A stretch of 64,000 bases of DNA from an uncultured Lachnospiraceae bacterium (GCA_934320895.1 CAKRFY010000010.1:22886-86885), one strand, 5' to 3'; numbered from the stretch's first letter, positions 48,343-58,030 are shown. Numbers and translations are program-made. The notes: a model not told the origin generated them from the letters alone.

Positions 48343-48975
48343 ATGTTAGATAAAGTGTTTACGAATAACCAGGTAACTATTGCAGGAGAAGTTGTAAGTG
48401 ATTTTACTTTCAGCCATGAAATCTATGGTGAGAATTTTTTCTTAGTGAACATAGCAGTAAGCAGACTCAGTGATTCCTGTGATATTATTCCAGTTATGGT
48501 TTCAGACAGACTTATGGATGTAAAAGGTGATTACAAAGGTTGTATTCTACAGGCAAGTGGGCAGTTCAGGTCATATAATAGGCATGAGGAAACAAAAAAC
48601 AGGCTTGTATTATCAGTCTTTGCAAGAGAAGTATCATTTATCGATATTCCCGAAGGTGAACAAAACCCTAATCATATATTCCTTGATGGATATGTCTGCA
48701 AAAAACCGGTTTACAGGAAAACACCTCTTGGAAGAGAGATCGCAGATGTATTGCTTGCCGTAAACAGACCTTATGGTAAATCTGATTATATTCCATGCAT
48801 CTGCTGGGGAAGAAATGCCAGATATGCCGATCAGTTTGAGGTTGGTGCGCACATTCAGCTTTGGGGAAGAATACAGAGTAGGGAATATCAGAAAAAGATT
48901 GATGAAGAGCTTTATGAGAAGAGGGTTGCATACGAGGTATCAGTTAGTAAATTAGAATATATTTCAGAAGAATAA
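48343..48975 (+). CDS. SSB-like protein with two OB-fold regions
   Basis: 210 residues. Two similar halves, each of OB-fold character: residues 1-100 (NQVTIAGEVVSDFTFSHEIYG) and 105-205 (NHIFLDGYVCKKPVYRKTPLGREIADVLLAVNR, then YIPCICWGRNA). The second half closely resembles the core of single-stranded DNA-binding proteins. There is no acidic SSB C-terminal tip, so it is probably an auxiliary SSB-like protein rather than the replicative SSB. The ATG follows TGGAGGAAAG. It stands alone. Confidence 0.8.
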   Translation: MLDKVFTNNQVTIAGEVVSDFTFSHEIYGENFFLVNIAVSRLSDSCDIIPVMVSDRLMDVKGDYKGCILQASGQFRSYNRHEETKNRLVLSVFAREVSFIDIPEGEQNPNHIFLDGYVCKKPVYRKTPLGREIADVLLAVNRPYGKSDYIPCICWGRNARYADQFEVGAHIQLWGRIQSREYQKKIDEELYEKRVAYEVSVSKLEYISEE

Positions 48976-49110
48976 TTTAGAGAAGAGTGTGGGTTAAGAG
49001 AGATTGAGGTTGAAGGAAAAGTATATAAATTGCTATAAATGATTATAGTGAAAAAATACTGACTATTGAATGAAAAAAAATGAGGTAGATTTTTTAGAAT
49101 ATATGTGATA

Positions 49111-49161
49111 GAATGGCTAGAGTTGACGATGATGAATAAATAAGTCGTTATCTAGCCATTC
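49111..49161. terminator. Hairpin between the SSB-like and adenosyltransferase genes
   Basis: GAATGGCTAG and CTAGCCATTC pair over 10 bases with a loop of about 31 bases. No T run follows, so it may be a leader element of the downstream gene instead. Confidence 0.45.
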
Positions 49162-49195
49162 TTAGATTATAAGAATAAAAAGGAAATGAGGAAAA

Positions 49196-49699
49196 ATGGG
49201 AAAAAAAATAGTTCAGGTTTTTTACGGACCGGGCAAAGGAAAGACATCAGCGGCGGTCGGACAGTGTATTAGAGCCGCCAGTCTTGGTCAGTCTGTTATC
49301 ATTATACAGTTTTTAAAGGGAAAGGATGCGGAAGAATTTAATTTTCTTGAAAGACTGGAACCCGATATAAAATTGTTCAGATTTGAAAAATCTGAGGAAT
49401 CATATGATCTGCTTTTGCCATCTCAACAAAAGGAAGAAAAGCAGAATATCCTGAATGGATTTAATTTTGCAAAAAAAGTTATTGATACAGGTGAATGTGA
49501 TGTTCTTGTGCTTGATGAAGTACTAGGGCTCATTGATTTTAATATCATAGAAGTATCTGATATAATAAAACTTATAGAACTTCGTGATGATTATACAAGA
49601 TTGGTTCTTACTGGAAGAAATCTGCCGGAAGAACTTATAGAGTATGCCGATGTTATATCAAAACTGGATCTTGAAAAAGATGACACTAATAAGATATGA
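49196..49699 (+). CDS. CobO-like corrinoid adenosyltransferase/P-loop protein
   Basis: 167 residues. Walker A GPGKGKTSAAVG is at residues 11-22, with VLVLDEVLG (about 101) and LVLTGRNLPEELIEYAD near the end, as in the CobA/CobO/BtuR family that adenosylates corrinoids. It is a little shorter than typical CobO and stands apart from other cobalamin genes, so its substrate is not certain. The ATG follows GAGGAAAA. A weak terminator follows. Confidence 0.83.
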   Translation: MGKKIVQVFYGPGKGKTSAAVGQCIRAASLGQSVIIIQFLKGKDAEEFNFLERLEPDIKLFRFEKSEESYDLLLPSQQKEEKQNILNGFNFAKKVIDTGECDVLVLDEVLGLIDFNIIEVSDIIKLIELRDDYTRLVLTGRNLPEELIEYADVISKLDLEKDDTNKI

Positions 49700-49746
49700 T
49701 TTGAAATAAAGTGACCGCATATCCAACTGGTCTTAAATAGTGGGTT

Positions 49747-49770
49747 AAGGTTGCTAAAAGTAACTTTTTG
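49747..49770 (+). terminator. Terminator after the adenosyltransferase gene
   Basis: AAGGTTGCT-AAA-AGTAACTTT forms a 9-base stem with two G-T pairs, followed by TTG. Confidence 0.55.
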
Positions 49771-49800
49771 TGCTATGCTATCGGCGTAAAAAAGCAGAAA

Positions 49801-49824
49801 ACCCATTGACTTTAGACAATGGGT
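49801..49824 (+). other. Hairpin upstream of dapA
   Basis: ACCCATTG and CAATGGGT pair perfectly with an 8-base loop. It is followed by ATTTCAAC, a poor T run, so it may be a terminator or a leader element. No lysine riboswitch signature was seen. Confidence 0.5.
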
Positions 49825-49871
49825 ATTTCAACTATAATATTATATACATAATTGATGAGGAGGAGATAGTT

Positions 49872-50765
49872 ATGTCTATTTTTACAGGTGCAGGTGTTGC
49901 ACTTATTACACCTATGCATGAAGATGGCTCTATAAACTATGATGAAATGGAGCGCATCGTTAATTATCAGATTGAAAATGGAACAGATGCTATAATCGTT
50001 TGTGGAACGACAGGCGAAGCATCTACTATGACACATGAGGAACATATTGAAACGATAAAAGCATGTGTTGAGATGACAAAGAAACGTATACCAGTTATTG
50101 CCGGTACAGGTTCAAATTGTACTGACACAGCTATTTATTTATCAAAAGAAGCACAGAGAGTTGGTGCTGACGGAATATTAGTTGTATCTCCTTATTATAA
50201 TAAAGCGACACAGAATGGTCTTAAAAAACATTTTACTGCTATTGCAGGCAGTGTAGATATTCCTATGATTCTTTATAATATTCAGGGAAGAACCGGTGTG
50301 AATATTCAGCCTAAAACCATAGCAGATCTTGCTAAGAATGTTGAAAATATTGTTGCCGTTAAGGAAGCATCAGGAAATCTTTCACAAGTTGCAGATATTA
50401 TTTATGAAACAGAGGGAAGAATTGATGTATATTCAGGAAACGATGATCAGATAGTACCTATAGTAGCTTTAGGTGGTAAAGGTGTTATATCTGTTCTTTC
50501 ACATGTTGCGCCAAAGGAAACACATGATATCGTATGTAAACTTATGGCAGGAGATGTTAAAGGAAGTCAGGAACTTCAGATCAAACTTCTTCCTGTTATT
50601 CATGCACTTTTTAGTGAGGTAAATCCTATTCCTGTAAAGGCTGCCATGAATATGCTTGGTTTCAATGTAGGTTCACTTCGTATGCCACTTTCTGAGATGG
50701 AAGATGCGCACAAAGAAGTACTTAGACAGGCGCTCAAAGATGCAGGACTTAATGTAGTTGCATAA
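49872..50765 (+). CDS. dapA: 4-Hydroxy-tetrahydrodipicolinate synthase
   Basis: 297 residues, the standard size. CGTTGEASTMTHEEH (about 40-54), the Schiff-base Lys in VAVKEASGN (about 162) and YNIQGRTGVN (about 135, holding the catalytic Tyr and Arg) identify the enzyme, which condenses pyruvate with aspartate semialdehyde in lysine and diaminopimelate synthesis. ATG 49872 follows GAGGAGGAG. dapB lies 163 bases downstream behind a terminator-like hairpin, so the two may be separate transcripts. Confidence 0.96.
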   Translation: MSIFTGAGVALITPMHEDGSINYDEMERIVNYQIENGTDAIIVCGTTGEASTMTHEEHIETIKACVEMTKKRIPVIAGTGSNCTDTAIYLSKEAQRVGADGILVVSPYYNKATQNGLKKHFTAIAGSVDIPMILYNIQGRTGVNIQPKTIADLAKNVENIVAVKEASGNLSQVADIIYETEGRIDVYSGNDDQIVPIVALGGKGVISVLSHVAPKETHDIVCKLMAGDVKGSQELQIKLLPVIHALFSEVNPIPVKAAMNMLGFNVGSLRMPLSEMEDAHKEVLRQALKDAGLNVVA

Positions 50766-50823
50766 TAGATAATATTCTCATGTATAAAAAATTTATTATT
50801 GCAGATAATTTATATAACAAAGT

Positions 50824-50848
50824 GGGCAGGTCCGTTGGTCTGCCCTTT
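50824..50848 (+). terminator. Terminator between dapA and dapB
   Basis: GGGCAG and CTGCCC pair with a 10-base loop, followed by TTTAAAG, a weak T run. Confidence 0.6.
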
Positions 50849-50928
50849 AAAGATTACAGAATGGAAGTTAAAATTTTTATATCGTAAATTTATTTAAATA
50901 TGATATAACTACAGAATCGGAGGATAAA

Positions 50929-51684
50929 ATGACAGATATTATAATGTTAGGATGTAACGGCCGTATGGGTCAGATGATAACAGATATAGTAGCAAAAGAC
51001 AGTGATGCACAGATAGTTGCAGGAATTGATATAGTAAACAACAGACAGAATCCATATCCTGTTTTTACTGATATAAAAGACTGTGATGTAAAAGCTGATG
51101 CTATTATTGATTTCTCTTCTGCAAACGGATTTGAGGAAAGAATGGATTACGCAGTAGACAAGCAGATTCCTATTATCGTATGTTCAACAGGTTTGTCTGA
51201 TGAACAGCTTGATTACCTTAAAGAATCAAGTAAGAAGGTAGCAGTATTGAAATCAGCAAATATGTCTCTTGGTGTAAATCTTTTACTTAAACTTGTAAAG
51301 GAAGCGGCTAAAAAACTTGCTCCTGAAGGATTTGATATTGAGATAGTAGAAAAGCATCACAATCAAAAACTTGATGCACCATCAGGTACAGCACTTGCAC
51401 TTGCTGATTCGATAAATGATGAAATGGGCGGACAGTATGAATATGTATATGACCGTTCAAAAGTAAGACAGAAACGTGATAAAAAGGAACTTGGTATTTC
51501 CGCTGTAAGAGGAGGTACTATAGTTGGAGATCATGATGTTATCTTTGCAGGAACGGATGAAGTTGTCACTTTTTCACATACAGCATATTCAAGAGCTGTA
51601 TTTGCTAAAGGATCTGTTACTGCTGCTAAATTTATTAAAGGAAAGGACTCAGGTCTTTATGACATGGCAGATGTTTTAATGTAA
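50929..51684 (+). CDS. dapB: 4-Hydroxy-tetrahydrodipicolinate reductase
   Basis: 251 residues. GCNGRMGQMI near the N-terminus binds NAD(P)H, DFSSANG follows, and EKHHNQKLDAPSGTAL (about 142-157) carries the catalytic His and Lys and the substrate loop. It reduces the DapA product on the way to diaminopimelate. The ATG follows CGGAGGAT. Its stop codon overlaps the start of the CvpA-family gene, so those two are translated together. Confidence 0.97.
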   Translation: MTDIIMLGCNGRMGQMITDIVAKDSDAQIVAGIDIVNNRQNPYPVFTDIKDCDVKADAIIDFSSANGFEERMDYAVDKQIPIIVCSTGLSDEQLDYLKESSKKVAVLKSANMSLGVNLLLKLVKEAAKKLAPEGFDIEIVEKHHNQKLDAPSGTALALADSINDEMGGQYEYVYDRSKVRQKRDKKELGISAVRGGTIVGDHDVIFAGTDEVVTFSHTAYSRAVFAKGSVTAAKFIKGKDSGLYDMADVLM

Positions 51685-52199
51685 TGGAAATTGGTACGAT
51701 AATTGACATAGTATTAACAGTTATTTTTCTTGTGTCACTTGTAAGCGGATGGCACCAGGGGCTTGTTATGAAAGCAGCAAGCCTTATAGTTGTCATAGTT
51801 TCGTATATTCTTGCGGGGACATTATCAAAAACGATATCCCCAAGCATTACACAGGCCATTGCAAAAAATGTTTCATCAGATATTGGAATTTTAAAAAATG
51901 GTGTTATGGATGTAACAGAATCATTTTTATACACAGTTATATTTATGGTTATATTTTTTGTAATAAGGCTTATTTTCAGAAGACTTATAAAAATATTAAA
52001 AATAGTCGATCATATCCCGGTTATCGGTCTTGTAAACAAAGTCGGAGGTGCTATTGCAGGATTTATTGTTGATTTTATTATAATATATGTTATATGTTAT
52101 TTTTTATTTACGATTGTACCGGCAGATGCATGGGCTAAAATAGGACTTACAAAAGCAGTTATAAAAAATACTATACTATTATCAGTGTTTGTACCATAG
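51684..52199 (+). CDS. CvpA family membrane protein
   Basis: 171 residues with four hydrophobic segments. The start (IGTIIDIVLTVIFLVSLVSGWHQGL) and the AGFIVDFIIIYVICY segment resemble CvpA/colicin V production family proteins, which are linked to envelope homeostasis. Its ATG shares a base with the dapB stop codon (TAATG), so translation is coupled. queH follows 20 bases later. Confidence 0.85.
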   Translation: MEIGTIIDIVLTVIFLVSLVSGWHQGLVMKAASLIVVIVSYILAGTLSKTISPSITQAIAKNVSSDIGILKNGVMDVTESFLYTVIFMVIFFVIRLIFRRLIKILKIVDHIPVIGLVNKVGGAIAGFIVDFIIIYVICYFLFTIVPADAWAKIGLTKAVIKNTILLSVFVP

Positions 52200-52219
52200 A
52201 GGAGCAGAGACATTAAAAG

Positions 52220-52849
52220 ATGAACAAAATAAATTATCAGATTGAATTAGACAAAATAATAGACAATTTACAAAAAGAAAACAAAGTACCAACATTACTG
52301 CTGCATAGTTGTTGTGCACCATGCAGCAGTTATTGTCTTAGTTATCTTGCAGATTATTTCAAAATAACTGTATATTATTATAATCCAAATATTTCCCCTA
52401 TTGAAGAATATCAAAAAAGAGTAGAGGAACAACAAAGGCTTATAAAAGAACTTCCGGTCAAGTATGATATTTCTTTTAAGGAGGGCATATATGAACCGGA
52501 TATATTTTTTGAAATGTCAAAAGGGCTTGAAGATGTACCAGAAGGCGGTGAGCGGTGTTTTAAATGCTATGAGATGCGCCAGAGGGAAGCAGCAATATAT
52601 GCATCTGAAAATAATTTTGATTTTTTTACAACTACATTATCGATAAGTCCTCATAAAAATGCTGCAAAATTAAACGAAATAGGTTTAAAACTTGAAAAAG
52701 AATATGGTATCAGATACCTTGTTTCTGATTTTAAAAAGAAAGGCGGGTATTTGAAATCTATTGAATATTCCAAACAGTATGATTTATACCGCCAGAATTA
52801 TTGTGGATGTATTTACAGTAAAATAGAAGCAGAAAAAAGGGAACACTAA
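52220..52849 (+). CDS. queH: Epoxyqueuosine reductase QueH
   Basis: 209 residues. LLHSCCAPCSSYCL (Cys pair near 30-33), ERCFKCYEMR (CxxC), TLSISPHKN, and QNYCGCIYS at the end match QueH, the non-QueG enzyme that reduces epoxyqueuosine to queuosine in tRNA with a 4Fe-4S cluster. The conserved Cys pairs are all present. No other queuosine genes are nearby. The gene lies in the dapB-cvpA transcript unit. Confidence 0.93.
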   Translation: MNKINYQIELDKIIDNLQKENKVPTLLLHSCCAPCSSYCLSYLADYFKITVYYYNPNISPIEEYQKRVEEQQRLIKELPVKYDISFKEGIYEPDIFFEMSKGLEDVPEGGERCFKCYEMRQREAAIYASENNFDFFTTTLSISPHKNAAKLNEIGLKLEKEYGIRYLVSDFKKKGGYLKSIEYSKQYDLYRQNYCGCIYSKIEAEKREH

Positions 52850-52874
52850 ACATTACACAGATTTGGAGGAAATC

Positions 52875-53393
52875 ATGACAGAAATTTGGGATGTATATGA
52901 TAAAAATGGAAAAAAAACAGGTCGCACTATGGAAAGAGGAATTCCAAAAGATGGCGATTATATGTTATGTGTACATATGTATCTGTTTAATTCCAAAGGT
53001 GAAGCACTTATTCAGAAACGTTCAAAAAATAAGGAATCTCATCCAGGTGAATGGGATATAACAGGTGGGGCAGCTCTTTTGGGAGAGTCAAATAAAGATG
53101 CTGTGATAAGAGAAACATCTGAAGAAATCGGTATAAGATTATCAGAAAATGAATTGCATTATATCGACCGAATTATAAAAACTGGCCGTATAATTGACAT
53201 TTTTTTTGCACAAAAAGATTTTCAAATAAGTGACTGTCATATACAGAATGAAGAAGTTGATGAGATAAAATTTGTCTCATGTCATGAATTACTCAATGAT
53301 GTTCTAATAAAACGTGGTAGGAAAAAAGATTATATCTCTATAATAAAAAGTGCGCTTGAAAGTAATATTTTTGAAAAAAAGAACCTATTATAA
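52875..53393 (+). CDS. Nudix hydrolase
   Basis: 172 residues. The Nudix box GGAALLGESNKDAVIRETSEEIG lies at about 57-79 with all Glu residues present. The N-terminal IWDVYDKNGKKTGRTMERG matches the MutT/IPP-isomerase-like branch seen in Firmicutes (YfcD-like). It hydrolyses a nucleoside diphosphate derivative of unknown identity. ATG 52875 follows GGAGG; the TTG at 52863 is a poor alternative. It ends 70 bases before the FMN riboswitch. Confidence 0.9.
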   Translation: MTEIWDVYDKNGKKTGRTMERGIPKDGDYMLCVHMYLFNSKGEALIQKRSKNKESHPGEWDITGGAALLGESNKDAVIRETSEEIGIRLSENELHYIDRIIKTGRIIDIFFAQKDFQISDCHIQNEEVDEIKFVSCHELLNDVLIKRGRKKDYISIIKSALESNIFEKKNLL

Positions 53394-53463
53394 TTGTTGT
53401 TATTATATGCTGTTATAATTTTTGACTTGACATTATATTATATGTGATATATACTAAATTTAA

Positions 53464-53590
53464 TTTCAAGGCGGGGCGTGATTCCCTACCGGCGGTATTT
53501 TCATTTTATTATGATTGAGCCCGCAAGCCTTTACAGGCATGATTTGGTGAGATTCCAAAGCCGACAGTATAGTCTGGATGAGAGAAATTA
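53464..53590 (+). ncRNA. FMN riboswitch (RFN element)
   Basis: The conserved blocks are in order: GGCGGGGCGTGATTCCC, ACCGGCGGT, GAGCCCGCAAGCC, GATTTGGTGAGATTCC and AAGCCGACAGT with GTCTGGATGAGAGAA. It lies ahead of ribD. Bound FMN favours a downstream terminator and shuts off the riboflavin genes. Confidence 0.97.
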
Positions 53591-53651
53591 AATGTACAAT
53601 TTGATTATTTATGTATATTATATCAGAACATTATATAAAATTTATCTTATT

Positions 53652-53687
53652 AAAAACCTTGAAATTTTTTCAGGGTTTTTCTTTTTT
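53652..53687 (+). terminator. FMN riboswitch terminator
   Basis: AAAAACCTTG and CAGGGTTTTT pair around a short loop and are followed by CTTTTTT. It is the expression platform of the FMN riboswitch. Confidence 0.85.
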
Positions 53688-53842
53688 ACAAAAGTTATGA
53701 AAGATTTTCTTGAAAAAATTTTCTAAAGTTATTTTAAGAAAACCAAATACTTCTCTATAATAAATAATTCTTTAGAAAAACCCGGTAAAAATATTATGTA
53801 CTCTCAGAAGAGAGTACATATATCATACAGTGGAGGTAATAT

Positions 53843-54922
53843 ATGGATGAAAAGTATATGCGGCGGGCTATAGAGCTTGCCAAAAAAGGCACAGGAAGAG
53901 TTTCTCCAAATCCACTTGTTGGTGCTGTCATAGTTAAAGACAACAGGGTAATAGCAGAAGGATACCATGCAAAATATGGTCACCTTCATGCAGAAAGGGA
54001 TGCTTTTTCAAAACTTACGGAAAGTGCCAGAGGTGCAGATCTTTATGTTACACTGGAACCCTGCTGCCATTATGGTAAACAGCCACCATGTACACAGGCG
54101 GTGATCGAAAATGGGATCAAAAATGTCTACATAGGTTCAGATGATCCAAATGAGCTTGTTGCCGGAAAAGGAATAAAGCAACTTAAAGAGGCAGGCATAA
54201 ATGTTGTTACAGGTATATTAAAAGATGAATGTGATGCATTAAATAAAGTTTTTTTTCACTACATAACGCATAAAACACCATATGTCATAATGAAATATGC
54301 AATGACACTTGACGGAAAGATTGCATGTGATAATGGCGAAAGTAAATGGGTGACATCAGAGGAAGCAAGAAAAAATGTACAATATACGAGAAATGCACTT
54401 AAAGGCATTATGGTTGGTGTTGGAACTGTTATAAAAGATGATCCAATGCTTACATGCCGTATTGAGGGGGGAACAAATCCGGTACGCATAATATGTGACA
54501 GTCATTTAAGAATTCCGAAAGAGTGCAGCATCGTAAAAACTGCACATGAAATTCCAACAATCATTGCCACGATTTCTGATGATGATGAACTCATTAGTTT
54601 TTTTAAGCAACATGGTATAAAAGTGCTAAAAACTTTAGAAAAAGATGGCAGAGTCAATCTGAAGGACTTAATGAAGAAACTAGGTGAAATAAAAATAGAT
54701 GGGGTATTGCTTGAAGGTGGTGGAACATTAAATATGAGTGCACTTGAAGCTGGAATAGTAAACCATATTCAAGCATATATAGCACCGAAGATATTTGGTG
54801 GAAGCGGTTGTTTTAACCCTGTAAAAGGTACAGGAGTAAAAAGCCCTGATGAAGCATTTATGTGCAAAAACATGAAAATTACACATATAGGAAATGATAT
54901 TCTGATTGACTGTGACATATAA
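53843..54922 (+). CDS. ribD: Bifunctional riboflavin biosynthesis deaminase/reductase
   Basis: 359 residues. The N-terminal deaminase (1-145) has the zinc motifs HAERDAF and TLEPCCHYGKQPPCTQ. The reductase domain (about 148-355) has KYAMTLDGKIA and GGGTLNMSALE. It converts the first pyrimidine intermediate to 5-amino-6-ribitylamino-uracil phosphate. The ATG follows GTGGAGGT. It is the first gene behind the FMN riboswitch; ribE begins 14 bases after it. Confidence 0.97.
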   Translation: MDEKYMRRAIELAKKGTGRVSPNPLVGAVIVKDNRVIAEGYHAKYGHLHAERDAFSKLTESARGADLYVTLEPCCHYGKQPPCTQAVIENGIKNVYIGSDDPNELVAGKGIKQLKEAGINVVTGILKDECDALNKVFFHYITHKTPYVIMKYAMTLDGKIACDNGESKWVTSEEARKNVQYTRNALKGIMVGVGTVIKDDPMLTCRIEGGTNPVRIICDSHLRIPKECSIVKTAHEIPTIIATISDDDELISFFKQHGIKVLKTLEKDGRVNLKDLMKKLGEIKIDGVLLEGGGTLNMSALEAGIVNHIQAYIAPKIFGGSGCFNPVKGTGVKSPDEAFMCKNMKITHIGNDILIDCDI

Positions 54923-54935
54923 AAGGCGGTGAAAA

Positions 54936-55607
54936 ATGTTTACGGGAATAATTGAAGAAACAGGAACAATCGAATCAATTACAAAAGGTATTAAATCTGC
55001 AATCATAACAGTAATTGCAGATAAGGTACTAGAAAATACAAAAATTGGTGACAGTATAGCAGTAAACGGCGTATGTCTTACAGTGACATCAATAAATGGA
55101 AATAAATTTAATGCTGATGTTATGGCAGAAACCATCAGAAGAAGTTCTCTTGGTTCATTAAAACATGGAAGCAAAGTTAATCTTGAGCGGGCAATGGCAG
55201 CCGACGGAAGATTTGGCGGTCATATAGTATCGGGTCATATAGATGGTACTGGAACTATCCGGTCTCTTGTAAAAGAAGATAATGCTGTATGGGTTGAAAT
55301 AGCGACAACGTATAAACTACTGAAATACATAGTAGAAAAAGGTTCCATAACAATTGACGGTATAAGTCTTACAGTAGCAAAACTTACCAATGATAGTTTT
55401 TCTGTATCAGTAATACCACACACTGGAAAAGAAACAATTCTTCTTGACAAAAAACCGGGAGACATAGTAAATCTTGAAAATGATATAGTCGGAAAATATG
55501 TTGAAAAGCTTATGAACTTTAAGCTGGATGAAAACAAAAATAAGACAACTCAAAAAAATCCTACCGGAAATATAACGATAGATTTTCTTACAGAACATGG
55601 CTTTTGA
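54936..55607 (+). CDS. ribE: Riboflavin synthase alpha subunit
   Basis: 223 residues, made of two lumazine-binding repeats. Each half has the GGHIVSGHIDGTG- or SIAVNGVCLTV-type sequence, with MFTGIIEETGTIES at the start. It joins two molecules of dimethyl-ribityllumazine into riboflavin. A C-terminal Lys/Asn-rich tail is a little longer than usual. It is the second gene of the operon, 14 bases after ribD. Confidence 0.96.
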   Translation: MFTGIIEETGTIESITKGIKSAIITVIADKVLENTKIGDSIAVNGVCLTVTSINGNKFNADVMAETIRRSSLGSLKHGSKVNLERAMAADGRFGGHIVSGHIDGTGTIRSLVKEDNAVWVEIATTYKLLKYIVEKGSITIDGISLTVAKLTNDSFSVSVIPHTGKETILLDKKPGDIVNLENDIVGKYVEKLMNFKLDENKNKTTQKNPTGNITIDFLTEHGF

Positions 55608-55662
55608 ATAACAATACAATAGTGCTGCATATAAGTTTATGTAGTGGAAAGGATTATAAATA

Positions 55663-56865
55663 ATGGAAACTGAATTTAATACTATAGACGAGATTTTAGA
55701 AGACATCAAAAATGGAAAAATTGTAGTTATGATAGATGATGAAGATAGAGAAAATGAGGGCGATGTAATCTGTGCAGCCCAGTTTGCAACGAATGAAAAT
55801 GTAAACTTTATGGCAAGCTATGCAAAGGGGCTTATCTGCATGCCTATGACTGAAGAATATACAGATAGATTTATGCTTCCGCAGATGTGCGAAGTAAATA
55901 CGGATAATCACTGTACAGCATTTACAGTTTCAATAGACCATATAGATACAGCTACGGGAATTTCGGCATATGAACGTTCTATAACAGCAATGAAATTTGT
56001 TGAAGATGGTGCAAAGGCCTCTGATTTTAGAACACCTGGACATATGTTTCCATTAAAAGCTAAAAAGGGTGGCGTACTTGAAAGGAACGGTCATACAGAA
56101 GCTACTGTAGATCTCGTAAAACTAGCAGGTCTTAAACCGGTTGGATTATGTTGTGAAATAATGAGAGATGATGGAAAAATGGCAAGAACACCGGATCTTA
56201 TTAAATTTGCAAAGGAGCATGATCTTAAAATCGGAACAATAGCTTCACTTGTACAGTATAGAAAAGAGCATGAAGTCCTTGTGGAATGTGTAGCGAAAGC
56301 AAAAATGCCTACAAGATATGGTGAATTTATGATCTACGGTTATGTAAATAAGTTAAACGGTGAGCACCATGTGGCACTTGTAAAGGGTGATATAACTGAT
56401 GGAGAGCCTGTTCTTTGCCGTGTACATTCGGAATGTCTTACAGGTGATGCGTTAGGTTCAGCAAGATGTGACTGCGGTCAGCAGTATGACGCAGCAATGA
56501 AGATGATAGCTAAAGAGGGAAGAGGAGTTCTTCTTTATATGCGTCAGGAGGGAAGAGGAATCGGTCTTATAAATAAGATAAGAGCCTATGAGCTTCAGGA
56601 TAAGGGACGTGATACGGTCGAAGCAAACCTTGAACTTGGATTTCCAGAAGATGCAAGAGATTACACGATAGGAACACAGATACTAGTAGATCTTGGTATA
56701 CATGAACTGAAACTTATGACAAATAATCCTTTAAAAGTTTATGGACTTGCAGGATATAACCTTAAGATAGTTGAAAGAGTTCCTATAGAAATGGAACCTG
56801 GCAAATATGACAGATTTTATCTTAAAACAAAAAAAGAAAAAATGGGACATTTGCTTAATATTTGA
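55663..56865 (+). CDS. ribBA: Bifunctional DHBP synthase/GTP cyclohydrolase II
   Basis: 400 residues. The N-terminal DHBP synthase half (1-200) has [10 protein letters not shown] and [14 protein letters not shown], and the C-terminal GTP cyclohydrolase II half has [20 protein letters not shown] (three zinc Cys) and [13 protein letters not shown]. It supplies both precursors of lumazine. The ATG lies after GGAAAGG. A hairpin repeat occupies the gap between its stop codon and ribH. Confidence 0.97.
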   Translation: METEFNTIDEILEDIKNGKIVVMIDDEDRENEGDVICAAQFATNENVNFMASYAKGLICMPMTEEYTDRFMLPQMCEVNTDNHCTAFTVSIDHIDTATGISAYERSITAMKFVEDGAKASDFRTPGHMFPLKAKKGGVLERNGHTEATVDLVKLAGLKPVGLCCEIMRDDGKMARTPDLIKFAKEHDLKIGTIASLVQYRKEHEVLVECVAKAKMPTRYGEFMIYGYVNKLNGEHHVALVKGDITDGEPVLCRVHSECLTGDALGSARCDCGQQYDAAMKMIAKEGRGVLLYMRQEGRGIGLINKIRAYELQDKGRDTVEANLELGFPEDARDYTIGTQILVDLGIHELKLMTNNPLKVYGLAGYNLKIVERVPIEMEPGKYDRFYLKTKKEKMGHLLNI

Positions 56866-56916
56866 TAGTATCAAGCAAGTAGCAGAGTAGAGAGCGTATT
56901 GCAAATATCCGCTTGA
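56863..56916 (+). repeat. Intercistronic hairpin repeat, copy 5 (inside the riboflavin operon)
   Basis: Begins with the TGA stop of ribBA: TGATAGTATCAAGCAAGTAG, then an expanded left arm with AGAGAGCGTATTGC and the ATCCGCTTGA right arm. It separates ribBA from ribH. The left arm is altered, so the stem is weakened. Confidence 0.8.
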
Positions 56917-56941
56917 ATAAAAGATAAGGAGATAAAAGAAT

Positions 56942-57406
56942 ATGAAAACATTAGAAGGAAAATTAGTTGCTGCTGAAGGTATGAAAGTTGGAATAGTTGG
57001 AGCAAGATTTAATGAGTTTATTGTATCAAAACTTATTTCAGGCGCAAGAGACGGTCTTGTGCGTCATGGTGTGGAAGATGACAATATAACACTTGCATGG
57101 GTTCCAGGAGCTTTTGAAATTCCTGTTATAGCGAAAAAGATGGCTATTTCGGGTAAATATGATGCCGTTATATGTCTTGGAGCTGTAATAAGAGGTGCAA
57201 CAAGTCATTATGATCTTGTGTGCAACGAAGCTGCAAAGGGGATAGCTAGTGTATCTCTTGAATCTGGAGTACCCGTCCTTTTTGGTGTAGTTACAACAGA
57301 CAATATCGAGCAGGCAATAGAAAGAGCTGGAACAAAAGCAGGAAATAAAGGCTATGACTGTGCTCTTAGTGCTATAGAAATGGCAAATTTGACAAAACAG
57401 TTATAA
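56942..57406 (+). CDS. ribH: 6,7-Dimethyl-8-ribityllumazine synthase
   Basis: 154 residues, the usual size. [35 protein letters not shown] and the catalytic His in that segment are intact. It forms the lumazine ring from the ribBA and ribD products and in the cell is an icosahedral or decameric assembly. The start follows AAGGAG. It is the last gene of the operon, separated from ribBA by 76 bases that hold a repeat. Confidence 0.97.
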   Translation: MKTLEGKLVAAEGMKVGIVGARFNEFIVSKLISGARDGLVRHGVEDDNITLAWVPGAFEIPVIAKKMAISGKYDAVICLGAVIRGATSHYDLVCNEAAKGIASVSLESGVPVLFGVVTTDNIEQAIERAGTKAGNKGYDCALSAIEMANLTKQL

Positions 57407-57459
57407 TTTAATAAAATACCCATAGCTATTATTGTTTAAATATTTTTATGGAGGTAAAT

Positions 57460-57969
57460 ATGTTTCAAAATTTATATCCCAGTGAGGATTGTGACTCGGC
57501 GTATCAGATAGACTATGAGGGCTTTTATGATAAGGGTTATCGAGGAATACTCTTTGATGTAGACAACACTTTGGTAGAGCATGACCAACCGGTTACACTG
57601 CCAGCCATTGAACTGTTTGAAAATCTCAAGGAGATAGGTTTTAAAACATGTATTATATCTAATAATAAAGATTACAGAGTAAAACCTCTTGCTGACGCAT
57701 TGGAATCTGAATATGTATATAAGGCTGGAAAGCCTTCAAAAGCAGGATATGAAAAGGGTATGGAGATTATGGGTACAAATCGTGAAAATACCCTTTTTAT
57801 AGGTGATCAGATATTTACGGACATCTGGGGAGCTAATAAGGCAGGTATTCATTCAATACTTGTAAAGCCTATCGCAAAACATGAAGAAATTCAGATAGTA
57901 TTCAAGCGTAAATTAGAAAAAATCGTGCTTGGCGAATATAACAAAGCTAAAAGCAGAGCTAGAGCTTAA
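57460..57969 (+). CDS. YqeG-family HAD phosphatase (subfamily IIIA)
   Basis: 169 residues. HAD motifs: LFDVDNTLVEHD (motif I), SNNKDYRV (motif II), AGKPSKAGY (Lys, motif III) and IGDQIFTDIWGANKAGI (motif IV). This is the YqeG-type family, which acts on phosphatidylglycerol phosphate or related substrates in some bacteria. ATG 57460 is preferred since the ATG at 57448 contains the GGAGG ribosome binding site. It follows ribH by 53 bases and may be read from the same transcript. Confidence 0.88.
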   Translation: MFQNLYPSEDCDSAYQIDYEGFYDKGYRGILFDVDNTLVEHDQPVTLPAIELFENLKEIGFKTCIISNNKDYRVKPLADALESEYVYKAGKPSKAGYEKGMEIMGTNRENTLFIGDQIFTDIWGANKAGIHSILVKPIAKHEEIQIVFKRKLEKIVLGEYNKAKSRARA

Positions 57970-57989
57970 GGTATAAAAAATAAGATTAA

Positions 57990-58030
57990 AACAGGTTTAA
58001 TAAGATGAATAATTATTAAGCCTGTTCTTT
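57990..58030. terminator. Bidirectional terminator between the YqeG and AP2-like genes
   Basis: AACAGGTTTAATAA and TTATTAAGCCTGTT pair with one mismatch and are followed by CTTTTAATTTTTC. It overlaps the end of the AP2-like gene. Confidence 0.8.

Noticed and set aside
49700..49871. Possible lysine riboswitch or T-box ahead of dapA
   Set aside because: None of the conserved blocks of either class is present; only simple hairpins are seen.
53594..53650. Small ORF between the FMN riboswitch and ribD
   Set aside because: No ribosome binding site; the region is the riboswitch expression platform.
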